Assembly: GCA_035555795.1 (NCBI GenBank) | Contig: DATMGE010000031.1 | Coordinates: 1-37,933 of the forward strand | DNA: 37,933 nt | Direction of reading: 5' to 3' | Source of the DNA: RCIO01 sp035555795 | GTDB taxonomy: Bacteria > Pseudomonadota > Alphaproteobacteria > Rhizobiales > Rhizobiaceae | Part shown: positions 1 through 8,243 of the stretch, one piece after another | Position numbering within the stretch: the stretch's first letter is position 1 | How the letters are laid out: each line of letters opens with the position of its first letter | Notes under the pieces: model-generated | Databases searched by the model: none | Seen by the model: only the letters and a program-made list of their open reading frames with translations | Told to the model about the DNA's origin: nothing | Made by a program: the position numbers and the translations under genes

Positions 1-1
1 T

Positions 2-1201
2 TCCGTCTCGCCGCGCATGGCAGGCGCGATCGCCGCCGATGCGGAGCGGCTGAAGAGCAGCCCCGCCACAGCCGCCTATTTCCTGCCGGGCGGAACACCG
101 CTCGGCGCGGGTGACCTGCTCGCCAACCCGGCCTATGCCGCGACGCTGCGGTCGCTGGCGCGGGGCGGCGCGGACGCCTTCTATCGCGGGCCAATTGCCG
201 ATGAAGTCGTGGCCGCCGTGAAGGGTGCCGCGCGGCCCGGCACGCTCGAACGCGCCGATCTGGAGCGCTACGAAGTCGTGGAGCGCGCGCCAGTCTGTGT
301 CGTCTATCGGGCTTATGATGTGTGCGGCACGGGGCCGCCATCGTCGGGCGGCGTGGCGGTGGGGCAGATATTGAAGATGATCGAGCCGTTCGATCTGGCC
401 ACGCTCGGCCCCGATGATCCGCAAAGCTGGCGCATCATAGCCGATGCCTCGCGGCTCGCCTTCGCCGATCGCGAGCGCTACCTCGCCGACAGTGATTTTT
501 TGCCGGTGCCGTTGAAGGGCCTGCTTGCCGACGACTATCTGGCGTCTCGCGCGGCGCTGCTGCGCACCGACCGCGCGCTTGCGAAGGCCGGGCCGGGCGA
601 GCCGGAATGGGACCATGCGCAGTTGCAGGCCGATGACGAGTCGATCGAGCTGCCATCCACCAGCCACATCTCGATCGTGGACGGCGAAGGCAATGCGGTG
701 GTGATGACGACGACGATCGAGAACGGCTTCGGTTCGCGGCTGATGGCGGGCGGCTTCCTGCTCAACAACGAGCTGACCGACTTCTCATTTCGCACCCATG
801 TCGACGGGGTGCCGATCGCCAACCGGGTGGAGCCGGGCAAGCGGCCGCGTTCCTCCATAGCGCCGACCATCGTGATGGAGGACGGTCGCCCGCGGCTGCT
901 GATTGGCTCGCCGGGCGGGAGCCAGATTATCGGCTATGTCGCCAAGGCGATCATCGCCCATCTCGATTGGGGGCTGGACATCCAGCAGGCGGCGGCGCTG
1001 CCCAACATCCTCAACCGCTTCGGCAAGATGGAGTTGGAAGCAGGAACCGCCGCGGCGGCGCTCGCGGAGGATTTTTCCGCGCTCGGCTTCGAGAGCGAGG
1101 TCAAGGAGCTCAATTCGGGCCTGCACGGCATCGCCGTCTATCCCGACAGGCTGGAGGGCGGCGCCGATCCGCGCCGCGAGGGCGTCAGCCTCGGGCGCTG
1201 A
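2..1201 (+). CDS. ggt: gamma-glutamyltransferase, 5' end outside the window
   Basis: Partial gene; the frame is open from the first bases, so the true start lies upstream. About 399 residues are visible, covering the end of the large subunit and the whole small subunit of a gamma-glutamyl hydrolase/transferase (Ntn-hydrolase fold), which cleaves glutathione and other gamma-glutamyl compounds. The autoprocessing site is visible as the run T-S-H-I-S-I-V-D, with the nucleophile threonine codon at 659-661; the family usually has T-T-H here. Other family blocks are PSSGGVAVGQIL in the large subunit and GSPGGSQII near the end. These enzymes are normally periplasmic precursors, but the signal peptide would be outside the window. 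The last 17 bases overlap the convergent MFS gene. Family assignment is firm; the substrate is not shown by sequence. Confidence 0.93.
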   Translation, partial: SVSPRMAGAIAADAERLKSSPATAAYFLPGGTPLGAGDLLANPAYAATLRSLARGGADAFYRGPIADEVVAAVKGAARPGTLERADLERYEVVERAPVCVVYRAYDVCGTGPPSSGGVAVGQILKMIEPFDLATLGPDDPQSWRIIADASRLAFADRERYLADSDFLPVPLKGLLADDYLASRAALLRTDRALAKAGPGEPEWDHAQLQADDESIELPSTSHISIVDGEGNAVVMTTTIENGFGSRLMAGGFLLNNELTDFSFRTHVDGVPIANRVEPGKRPRSSIAPTIVMEDGRPRLLIGSPGGSQIIGYVAKAIIAHLDWGLDIQQAAALPNILNRFGKMELEAGTAAAALAEDFSALGFESEVKELNSGLHGIAVYPDRLEGGADPRREGVSLGR

Positions 1202-2396
1202 GTTTCGCGTCGCGCCAGGTGAAGAGCCAGAGCGCCACGCCGCACAGTGCCAGCACGCTGCCGACGAAGCCGGCGGCGGGGAAGCCGTAGCCCATCGTCA
1301 CTGCCATGCCGGCGAGACCGGGGCCGAGCGCGTTGGCAGCGTTGAAGGCGCTGTGGTGAAGCGAGGCCACCAGCGTCTGCGCGCCGGGCGAGACGTCCAT
1401 CAGCCGGGTTTGCAGCACGGCCGGGAAGCCGCCGAAGAAGCCGACCGCGAGGATCACGAGGCCGATCGCGAACGCGTTTCCGGCCGCGAACGGGAAGATC
1501 ACCATCACTGCGGCGCTGCCCAGCATGAAAATCGCCGGCGTCGCCATCAGCGCGCGGTTTGCCGCCCGCCCGGCCGCAATGGTGCCAAAGGTCGCGCCGA
1601 TGCCGAAGATCGGGATGATGATGCCGACCAGCCAGGGCGAAACCTGCGTGACGCTGAGCAGCGTCGAGGCGGTGAAGGAATAGACGGCGAAGAAGCCGCC
1701 GAAGCCCACCACGCCCGTCGCCAGCGTCAGCCAGACCTGCCGGTTGCGCAGCCCCGCCAGTTCGCGCAGCGGGCTGGCCAGCGGATTGCCGGCATCGGCG
1801 GGCGCGAAACTGGCGATCATGCCCATGGTGATCAGGGCCAGCAGGCCGGGCAGGGCGAAGCCCCAGCGCCAGCCGACGGTCTGGCCGAGCCATGTCGCCA
1901 GCGCCACGCCGCCGATCATGGCGACGGTGAGGCCGAGCATGACCGAGGCGACCGCGCTCGCCCGGCGCTCGCGGGCGACCAGCGAAGCTGCAAGGAGCGC
2001 GGCGACGCCGAAATAGGCGCCATGCGGCACGCCGCTCATGAAGCGGAACAGGAGCAGCCAGCCATAGGAAGGGGCGAGCGCGCTCAGTACGTTGCCGATG
2101 CCGAACAGCGCCATCAGGCCGATCAGCATGTTGCGGCGCGGCCAGCGTGCGCCGAGCAAGGCGATGATGGGCGAGCCGATGACGACACCCAGCGCATAGG
2201 CGCTGATCGCGTGCGCGGCTGCTGGCTCGTTCACGCCGAGGCCTTCGGCGAAATAGGGCAGCAGGCTCATTGCGGCGAATTCGGTCGTGCCGATGGCGAA
2301 GCCGCCCATGGCGAGCGCAAGGATGACGAGGCTCGCATTGATGGAAGGCGAAGCGGGAACCTGCGCCGGCGTTGCGCAGAGGCTGGTATCGGTCAT
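1185..2396 (-). CDS. MFS transporter, drug/arabinose-efflux type (DHA1-like)
   Basis: A 403-residue integral membrane protein with about twelve hydrophobic segments, of major facilitator type. A loop after the second segment reads LLGARWPRRN, matching the family's motif A region, and the sequence resembles predicted arabinose-efflux and chloramphenicol-resistance-type exporters. The ATG at 2396 (MTDTSLCATP) is preferred over one eight codons upstream because AGGGAA stands just before it. It converges on the gamma-glutamyltransferase gene with a 17-base overlap and is divergent from ettA. A promoter and a palindrome (described separately) lie upstream, suggesting control by a repressor that is not encoded next door. 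The exported substrate cannot be read from the sequence. Confidence 0.9.
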   Translation of the reverse strand: MTDTSLCATPAQVPASPSINASLVILALAMGGFAIGTTEFAAMSLLPYFAEGLGVNEPAAAHAISAYALGVVIGSPIIALLGARWPRRNMLIGLMALFGIGNVLSALAPSYGWLLLFRFMSGVPHGAYFGVAALLAASLVARERRASAVASVMLGLTVAMIGGVALATWLGQTVGWRWGFALPGLLALITMGMIASFAPADAGNPLASPLRELAGLRNRQVWLTLATGVVGFGGFFAVYSFTASTLLSVTQVSPWLVGIIIPIFGIGATFGTIAAGRAANRALMATPAIFMLGSAAVMVIFPFAAGNAFAIGLVILAVGFFGGFPAVLQTRLMDVSPGAQTLVASLHHSAFNAANALGPGLAGMAVTMGYGFPAAGFVGSVLALCGVALWLFTWRDAKLSARG

Positions 2397-2446
2397 GGTG
2401 GATTCCCTTGGACGAGGCATCCCAAAGACGCATCGCCGAAGCCGGG

Positions 2447-2476
2447 AAGATAGAGACGGATTGTGCGTTGCACAAT
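2447..2476 (-). promoter_or_regulatory. promoter of the MFS gene with a palindrome over the -35
   Basis: Reading the minus strand, TTGTGC (2475-2470) and TATCTT (2452-2447) are 17 bases apart, a good housekeeping promoter. The -35 lies in a perfect inverted repeat, ATTGTGC-GTT-GCACAAT at 2460-2476 (7-bp arms, 3-bp centre). A protein bound there would block polymerase. The pattern is seen; the operator role is inferred. Confidence 0.5.
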
Positions 2477-2535
2477 GGCGCTGCGCGCACGGCTCTCATG
2501 CATGGGAAGGGAAGCAGGCATGTGGCCGGCTCGCA

Positions 2536-2564
2536 TTGCCCTTGGCCGTGGTTTCGCCTAGATA
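2536..2564 (+). promoter_or_regulatory. likely ettA promoter
   Basis: TTGCCC at 2536-2541 and TAGATA at 2559-2564 are separated by 17 bases. Transcription would start near 2571, leaving a leader of about 40 bases before the ettA start codon. Assigned by eye only. Confidence 0.45.
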
Positions 2565-2611
2565 GGCACCAGCTTTCCCTTCCGAACGAATTACGGAGTT
2601 CGACGCGCGCC

Positions 2612-4261
2612 ATGGCACGCCAGTTCATCTATCACATGTCGGGTCTTTCCAAGGCCTATGGCGCCAAGAAGGTGCTCGACAACGTCCACCTGTCTTTCTA
2701 CCCCGATGCCAAGATCGGCATTCTCGGCCCCAACGGTTCGGGCAAGTCGACAATCCTGCGAATCATGGCCGGCCTCGACAAGGAGTTCCAGGGCGAAGCC
2801 TGGCTCGCCGAAGGCGCGACCGTGGGCTATCTGGCGCAGGAGCCTCATCTCGATCCGGCCAAGACCGTCCGCGAAAACGTCATGGACGGCGTGGCGAAGA
2901 AGACCGCCATCATCGAGCGCTATAATGAGCTGATGATGAACTATTCGGACGAGACGGCCGATGAGGGCGCCCGTCTTCAGGACGAGATGGACCGTCTCAA
3001 CCTGTGGGATCTGGAACAGCAGGTCGAGATGGCGATGGATGCGCTCCAGTGTCCGCCGGCGGATGCCGACGTCAACAACCTGTCGGGTGGCGAGCGCCGC
3101 CGTGTTGCGCTGTGCCGTCTGCTTCTGGAGCAGCCTGATCTGCTGCTCCTCGACGAGCCGACCAACCATCTCGACGCCGAAACGACGTCGTGGCTGGAAA
3201 AGCACCTGCGCGACTATCCGGGCTCCGTGCTCATCATCACCCACGACCGCTACTTCCTCGACAATGTGACCGGTTGGATCCTCGAGCTCGATCGCGGCCG
3301 CGGCATCCCCTATGAGGGCAACTACACCAAATATCTCGACGCGAAGGCCAAGCGGCTGGTTCAGGAAGGCCGCGAGGACGATGCCCGCCAGAAGGCGATC
3401 TGGCGCGAGCGCGAATGGATGGCGTCCTCGCCCAAGGCGCGCCAGACCAAGTCCAAGGCGCGTATCCAGGCCTTTGAGGAACTCGTCGAGCAGGCGCAGA
3501 ACCGCAAGCCGACCGACACGCAGATCGTCATTCCTTCCAGCGAGCGCCTCGGCAATGTGGTGATCGAGGTCGAGGGGCTGACCAAGGCCTATACCGACGA
3601 AGTGCTGATCGAGGACCTGTCGTTCAAGCTGCCGCCCGGCGGCATCGTCGGCGTGATCGGGCCGAACGGCGCGGGCAAGACGACGCTGTTCCGCATGATC
3701 ACCGGCCAGGAAAAGCCCAATGCCGGCACGATCCGCCTCGGCGAGACCGTCAAGCTCGGCTATGTCGACCAGAGCCGCGACGCGCTCGACCCGAACAAGA
3801 CCGTCTGGGAGGAAATCTCCGGCGGCGCGGAGGTGATCAAGCTCGGCAAGCACGAGGTCAATTCGCGCGCCTATTGCTCGTCGTTCAATTTCCGCGGCGG
3901 CGACCAGCAGCAGAAGGTTGGCAATCTCTCCGGCGGCCAGCGCAACCGCGTGCACCTTGCCAAGATGCTCAAGAATGGCGGCAACGTTCTGCTGCTCGAC
4001 GAACCGACCAACGATCTCGACACCGAGACGCTGGGCGCGCTGGAAGATGCGCTGGAGGCCTATGCAGGCTGCGCGGTCATCATCAGCCACGATCGCATGT
4101 TCCTCGACCGCATGGCGACCCATATGCTCGCCTTCGAGGGCGATGCCCATGTGGAATGGTTCGAGGGCAATTTCGAGGAATATGAGAAGGACAAGGTCCG
4201 TCGTCTCGGCCCGGAAGCGTCCAAGCCGCATCGCATGACCCACAAGCGGCTGACGCGCTGA
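2612..4261 (+). CDS. ettA: energy-dependent translational throttle protein EttA (ABC-F)
   Basis: A 549-residue soluble ABC-F protein, close to the usual EttA length. EttA binds the ribosomal E site and couples the first peptide bond to ATP status; it is not a transporter. Two nucleotide-binding domains are visible without membrane segments. Domain 1 has Walker A GPNGSGKST, signature LSGGERRR and Walker B LLLLDEPTNHLD; domain 2 has GPNGAGKTT, LSGGQRNR and LLLLDEPTNDLD. Between them lies the charged linker typical of ABC-F proteins. The frame is open 80 codons further upstream, but the family N-terminus (MARQFIYHMSGL) fixes the ATG at 2612, with GGAG about 13 bases before it. Monocistronic by context. 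Confident call. Confidence 0.96.
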   Translation: MARQFIYHMSGLSKAYGAKKVLDNVHLSFYPDAKIGILGPNGSGKSTILRIMAGLDKEFQGEAWLAEGATVGYLAQEPHLDPAKTVRENVMDGVAKKTAIIERYNELMMNYSDETADEGARLQDEMDRLNLWDLEQQVEMAMDALQCPPADADVNNLSGGERRRVALCRLLLEQPDLLLLDEPTNHLDAETTSWLEKHLRDYPGSVLIITHDRYFLDNVTGWILELDRGRGIPYEGNYTKYLDAKAKRLVQEGREDDARQKAIWREREWMASSPKARQTKSKARIQAFEELVEQAQNRKPTDTQIVIPSSERLGNVVIEVEGLTKAYTDEVLIEDLSFKLPPGGIVGVIGPNGAGKTTLFRMITGQEKPNAGTIRLGETVKLGYVDQSRDALDPNKTVWEEISGGAEVIKLGKHEVNSRAYCSSFNFRGGDQQQKVGNLSGGQRNRVHLAKMLKNGGNVLLLDEPTNDLDTETLGALEDALEAYAGCAVIISHDRMFLDRMATHMLAFEGDAHVEWFEGNFEEYEKDKVRRLGPEASKPHRMTHKRLTR

Positions 4262-4334
4262 ACCCTTTGTCGCGGCGGGCCTCGAGACCTGTCGCGACAT
4301 CCATCTGCCGGCGTCGGGCTTTGCGAGGTGAACC

Positions 4335-4667
4335 ATGGCGAAAGTGCGATATGGGACCTGCGGCCTTCTCGCCGCGGCTTTGCTGGGCTGGGCGGCTATC
4401 GCCGAGGCCAAGCCGGCCCGCTGCTTTTCCAGCGATGACGGCACCTATGCCTGCGACTTCAAGGGTCTCGACAGGCAGGGCAGCTTCGAGATCAAGGCGA
4501 GAGGCAAGCCCACTTACACGCTGTGGGTGGATACGCCCGGCGTGGCGAGCGGCTTCGTGAATTTCGGCGACCGCAACATATCGCTGCCCGGCCAGTATGT
4601 GCGCGAGACGCAGGACTCCGCCTGCTGGTCCAATAGCGAGACCGGGGCACGCGTCTGCGCTTGGTAG
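4335..4667 (+). CDS. small secreted protein of unknown function
   Basis: A 110-residue protein starting just after AGGTG, at good ribosome-binding distance. The N-terminus is a clear Sec signal peptide: basic start, hydrophobic core (LLAAALLGWAAI) and a probable cleavage after AEA near residue 25. The mature part of about 85 residues has four cysteines, enough for two disulfides in the periplasm, and no motif that I recognise. It lies 73 bases after ettA and may be read through from it. Similar short exported proteins are common in Rhizobiales, but I assign no function. Confidence 0.8.
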   Translation: MAKVRYGTCGLLAAALLGWAAIAEAKPARCFSSDDGTYACDFKGLDRQGSFEIKARGKPTYTLWVDTPGVASGFVNFGDRNISLPGQYVRETQDSACWSNSETGARVCAW

Positions 4668-4794
4668 GCTTCGGCACGCTCTTCATTCCCCGGTGAAAAC
4701 CGTCTAAGAACTGGACCGCAAGCGATGCCGGGGTCACACTCGGCACCCGGCGGACGATTCTGTGCCCAGGCGGGCAGCGAGACAAGAAATCAGC

Positions 4795-5916
4795 ATGAAG
4801 CGCGTCACCATCAGCGGGATCGGGGTCGAGATCCCCGAGGCGGTCATCACCAACGAAGAGCTGGTGGCAAGTTTCAACAGTTGGGTGGATGCCGAGAACG
4901 AACGGCGCAGCGCCGCCGGCGAGCCGCCGCTGGCGCGGTCCGACAGCGAGTTCATCGTCTATGCATCGGGCGTCAGGGAGCGCCATGTGCTGGAGCGCGA
5001 GGGCATTCTAGACCCGACGCGCATGACGCCACGCTTTGCCGAACGGCCCGACGACGAGCTGTCGCTGATGGCGGAGTTCGGCGTGAAGTCGGCGCGCAAG
5101 GCGCTCGACGATGCCGGCGTGGCGGCGGCGGATGTGGACATGCTGATCTGCTCGGCCTCGCACCAGCAGCGGCCCTATCCGGCCATGGCCATCGAGATGC
5201 AGAAGGAACTGGGCACCTCGGGCGCGGCCTTCGACATGGGGCTGGGCTGCTCCTCGGCGGCGGCGGGCCTGCATGTCGCCTTCAACCTTGTGCGCACTGG
5301 CGCACAGCGGCGCGTGCTGGTCGTCACGCCGGAGATCATCACCGGCCACCTCAATTTCCGCGACCGGCAGACGCATTTCATCTTCGGCGACGCATCCGTC
5401 GCCATGCTCGTCGAGGCGCTGGAGGAAGGCGAGGAGCGACCCGGTCGCTTCGAGGTGGTGGATACGCGCACCTGGACGCAGTTCTCCAACAATATCCGCA
5501 CCAATTTCGGCTTCCTCAACCGCGCGGCGGAAGAGGATACGTCGCGGATTCCGACCGCCGACAAGATGATCCGGCAGGTCGGCAACAAGGTGTTCAAGGA
5601 AGTCACGGTGGCGGGCCACCGTTTCATCGTGGAGTTCCTGGCCGAGCATGGGCATACGCCGCAGGAGATCCGCCGCTTCTGGCTGCACCAGGCCAATGCG
5701 CGGATGAATGCGATGATCCTGAAACTGTCCTTCGGCCATGAGGTCGACCATGACCGCGCGCCGATGGTGCTGGAGCGGCTGGGCAATACGGCGGGTGCCG
5801 GTGCGGTCATCGCGCTGGCTGAAAACCATGCCGACATGAAGCCCGGCGAACATGGGCTGCTCTGCGCTTTCGGCGCTGGCTATTCCATCGGCGGCGCGCT
5901 GCTGAAGATGATGTAG
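4795..5916 (+). CDS. beta-ketoacyl-ACP synthase III family protein (FabH-like, long form)
   Basis: A 373-residue thiolase-fold condensing enzyme. The catalytic triad is visible: Cys152 in GLGCSSAAAG, His298 in WLHQAN and Asn331 in LGNTAGAG. It is about 50 residues longer than ordinary FabH, with extra sequence around residues 30-50 and 210-260. That size resembles the Pseudomonas PA3286-type ketosynthases, which load medium-chain acyl groups from beta-oxidation; this subfamily placement is from memory and tentative. Ordinary FabH genes lie beside plsX, which is absent here, so it is probably an accessory initiator. The ATG at 4795 (MKRVTISGIG) fits the family start better than one eleven codons upstream. 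A MOSC-domain gene follows after 10 bases. Confidence 0.87.
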   Translation: MKRVTISGIGVEIPEAVITNEELVASFNSWVDAENERRSAAGEPPLARSDSEFIVYASGVRERHVLEREGILDPTRMTPRFAERPDDELSLMAEFGVKSARKALDDAGVAAADVDMLICSASHQQRPYPAMAIEMQKELGTSGAAFDMGLGCSSAAAGLHVAFNLVRTGAQRRVLVVTPEIITGHLNFRDRQTHFIFGDASVAMLVEALEEGEERPGRFEVVDTRTWTQFSNNIRTNFGFLNRAAEEDTSRIPTADKMIRQVGNKVFKEVTVAGHRFIVEFLAEHGHTPQEIRRFWLHQANARMNAMILKLSFGHEVDHDRAPMVLERLGNTAGAGAVIALAENHADMKPGEHGLLCAFGAGYSIGGALLKMM

Positions 5917-5926
5917 GCAACCGTTG

Positions 5927-6538
5927 ATGGCCGATCTCTTCGAGGCTGACCACATCGAAATCCTGCCGGCACGCAAGCTCGCGGGCCGGGTTGCCGGCAC
6001 GTTCATCGCCGCCGGAAACGGCTTCGAGACCGAGGCCTGCGATGCGCTCGACCTGGGCTTCGAGGGTGTCCGGGGCGACTTCCACAGCGGCAATACGCGG
6101 CTCTCCGGCGGGCGGGAGCCCTGGTATGCGCGGGGCACGGAGATTCGCAACGAGCGGCAGATATCGATCATCGCGCCCGATGAGATGGCCATCGTCGCAA
6201 GCCGGATGGGCCTGGCGGAGATACGTCCGGAATGGATTGGCGCCAATCTGGCGATCGATGGCGTGCGCCGCCTGTCGATGATCCCTTCCGGGACGCTGAT
6301 ATTCTTCGAGGGTGGCGTGACGCTGAAGGTGGACGGGCAGAACAAGCCTTGCCGCATTGCCGGCCGGGCCATAGCCGAAGGCGCGGGCATGGCCGACCGG
6401 GAAGCGGGCGCGCTACTCTTTCCGAAGTCTGCAAGCCGCCTTCGCGGCCTCGTCGCCTGGGTGGAGAAGCCCGGCCTGATCCGGCCCGGGGAAGCCGTGT
6501 CGCTGCGGCTGCCGGAACAATGGATTTACGCGACATAG
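5927..6538 (+). CDS. MOSC domain-containing protein
   Basis: A 203-residue protein with the layout of a MOSC domain, the beta-barrel found in molybdenum-cofactor sulfurases and YiiM-like proteins that handle sulfur or bind Mo cofactor. Visible features are GDFHSGNTR near residue 45, the run of NERQISIIA and EWIGANLAIDG, and a late cysteine in NKPCRIAGRA, where MOSC proteins keep their sulfur-carrying cysteine. It starts 10 bases after the FabH-like gene and is probably cotranscribed; the reason for the pairing is unknown. A TTG codon directly precedes the ATG, and the ATG is taken as the start. The target enzyme is unknown. Confidence 0.8.
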   Translation: MADLFEADHIEILPARKLAGRVAGTFIAAGNGFETEACDALDLGFEGVRGDFHSGNTRLSGGREPWYARGTEIRNERQISIIAPDEMAIVASRMGLAEIRPEWIGANLAIDGVRRLSMIPSGTLIFFEGGVTLKVDGQNKPCRIAGRAIAEGAGMADREAGALLFPKSASRLRGLVAWVEKPGLIRPGEAVSLRLPEQWIYAT

Positions 6539-6724
6539 CACATTTCGGATTTCGCGAAACCGCGCGGATGATCTATCCCGCTATTCTCAAGCGATTTTGA
6601 AGGCGAGGCCGACAGGCGCTTCGTCAGGCTTGGTTTTTTGTGGTTGCCGATGCGTTTGCATGTGCTCCGGTTCCGGCGCGCATGAATGAGCGCGGAGGCA
6701 ACCGTCTCAGCATGAGGGAGTGAG

Positions 6725-8185
6725 ATGGCTATCGACGTTTTCCAATGGTCCGCGCGCGAGACCGCCGCAAGGATTGCCAGCGGGGAGGTAAGCTGCACGG
6801 AGGTTCTCGAGGCCTATCTCGACCGCATCGCGCGCTTCAATCCCGAACTGAACGCGATCGTCGCGCCCGATTTCCAGCGCGCGCGGGAACGCGCCGCCGC
6901 GGCGGATGCAGCCCTTGCCGCCGGCGAGAACTGGGGCCCTCTGCACGGTGTGCCGGTGACGCTGAAGGAATCGTTCGACGTTGCCGGCCTGCCCACCACA
7001 TGGGGCGATCCGGGCCTTCGCAACAATGTGCCCGCCAAGAATTCCGCCGTCGCGCAGACATTGCTCGATGCCGGGGCCGTCATCATGGGGAAGACCAACA
7101 TCCCCTGGATGATCAGCGACTGGCAGACCTTCAACGACGTCTATGGCGAGACCAAGAACCCGTGGGACCTGGCGCGTTCGCCGGGCGGATCTTCGGGCGG
7201 TGCCGCTGCCGCTGTTGCGGCAGGCCTGAGCGCCTTCGACGTGGGCAGCGACATCGGCTCCTCGATCCGCAACCCGTCGCATTATTGCGGCATTTACGGC
7301 CACAAGCCGAGCTTCGGCATCGTGCCGCAGGCGGGACATGCGCCGCGCGCGGACGAGCCGCCGGTCGACATCAATGTGCTTGGTCCGCTGGCGCGCAGCC
7401 CCGAAGACCTGGAATTCGCGCTGGATATCCTTGCCCGGCCGGAAGGCGAGGACGCCACCGGCTGGCGGCTCGAACTGCCGGCGCCGCGCAAGACCCGCCT
7501 GTCCGACTTCAAGGTGGCGGTGATGCTGGATTCGCCGGTGGCTGCCACCGACAGCAGCATCGTCTCGGCGCTGGAGCGCTGTGCTGCGCAACTGGCGGAT
7601 GCCGGCGTGACCGTCGATTTCAAGGCGCGGCCCGACATCGATTTCGCCCGCGCGCACAAGCTCTTCATGTCGATGCTGCGCAGCGCCATGGCGGCGGCTG
7701 ACGACGACGAATTGCACGAGGCGCATGTCAAGGCGGCCGAGGCCCTTGCCGATGACGATGACAGCTATGGCGCGATGATGACGCGCGCCGCCGCATGGAG
7801 CCACCAGAAATGGTTCCATGCGCACAAGGAACGCAACCTGATCCGCGAGAGATGGGCGGAATTCTTCCGCGATTACGACCTGATGCTGACCCCGGTCGCC
7901 GCGACCGCCGCCTATATCCGCGACATCGAGACGCCGCGGCAGGTGCGCAAGATTGTCGTGAACGGGAAGGAAGAGTTCTTCCGCGACCAGTTCTTCTGGG
8001 CCGGACCGGCTTCGCTTTCCTACCTGCCGGCGACGGTTGCGCCAGCCGGCCAGACCGAAAGCGGCCTGCCGGTTGGCGTGCAGATCATCGGCCCCTATCT
8101 GCGCGACCGCGAGACGATCGACTTTGCGCGCCTGATGCGCGACCTGATCGGTGGCGCGACCCCGCCGCCCGGCTATCGTGACTGA
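6725..8185 (+). CDS. amidase (amidase signature family)
   Basis: A 486-residue hydrolase of the Ser-cisSer-Lys amidase family, which includes acetamidases, fatty-acid amidases and the GatA subunit. The triad is visible: Lys81 in TLKESFD, cis-Ser156 in SPGGSSGG and nucleophile Ser180 in GSDIGSSIRNP. The late block LPVGVQIIGP is also typical. GatA is unlikely, since gatC and gatB are absent and the sequence resembles stand-alone amidases. AGGGAG precedes the ATG at good distance. It converges on an oligopeptide-binding protein gene, with a shared terminator between them. Substrate not predictable. Confidence 0.92.
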   Translation: MAIDVFQWSARETAARIASGEVSCTEVLEAYLDRIARFNPELNAIVAPDFQRARERAAAADAALAAGENWGPLHGVPVTLKESFDVAGLPTTWGDPGLRNNVPAKNSAVAQTLLDAGAVIMGKTNIPWMISDWQTFNDVYGETKNPWDLARSPGGSSGGAAAAVAAGLSAFDVGSDIGSSIRNPSHYCGIYGHKPSFGIVPQAGHAPRADEPPVDINVLGPLARSPEDLEFALDILARPEGEDATGWRLELPAPRKTRLSDFKVAVMLDSPVAATDSSIVSALERCAAQLADAGVTVDFKARPDIDFARAHKLFMSMLRSAMAAADDDELHEAHVKAAEALADDDDSYGAMMTRAAAWSHQKWFHAHKERNLIRERWAEFFRDYDLMLTPVAATAAYIRDIETPRQVRKIVVNGKEEFFRDQFFWAGPASLSYLPATVAPAGQTESGLPVGVQIIGPYLRDRETIDFARLMRDLIGGATPPPGYRD

Positions 8186-8196
8186 GCCTGCAAATG

Positions 8197-8227
8197 AAAA
8201 AAGCCCCGGCAAACCGCCGGGGCTTTT
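8197..8227. terminator. bidirectional Rho-independent terminator
   Basis: A perfect 8-bp GC stem (GCCCCGGC at 8203-8210, GCCGGGGC at 8216-8223) with a 5-base loop, flanked by six A on the left and four T on the right. It can stop transcription from both the amidase gene and the convergent binding-protein gene. Confidence 0.88.
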
Positions 8228-8243
8228 CATTTCGTCAGGGCGA

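Noticed and set aside
1138..2628. Long ORFs of several hundred codons on the wrong strand or frame (for example opposite the MFS, ettA, fabH-like, ftsI and mraY genes)
   Set aside because: Compositions rich in Arg, Ala, Gly and His with no domain sequence are typical antisense shadows in high-GC DNA; each faces a gene with clear motifs.
6595..6645. Terminator after the MOSC gene, suggested by a run of six T at about 6634-6639
   Set aside because: The preceding bases form at best a 5-bp stem with a G-T pair and a large loop.
6682..6723. 13-codon ORF directly before the amidase gene
   Set aside because: It has no ribosome-binding site and no recognisable attenuator logic; probably chance.
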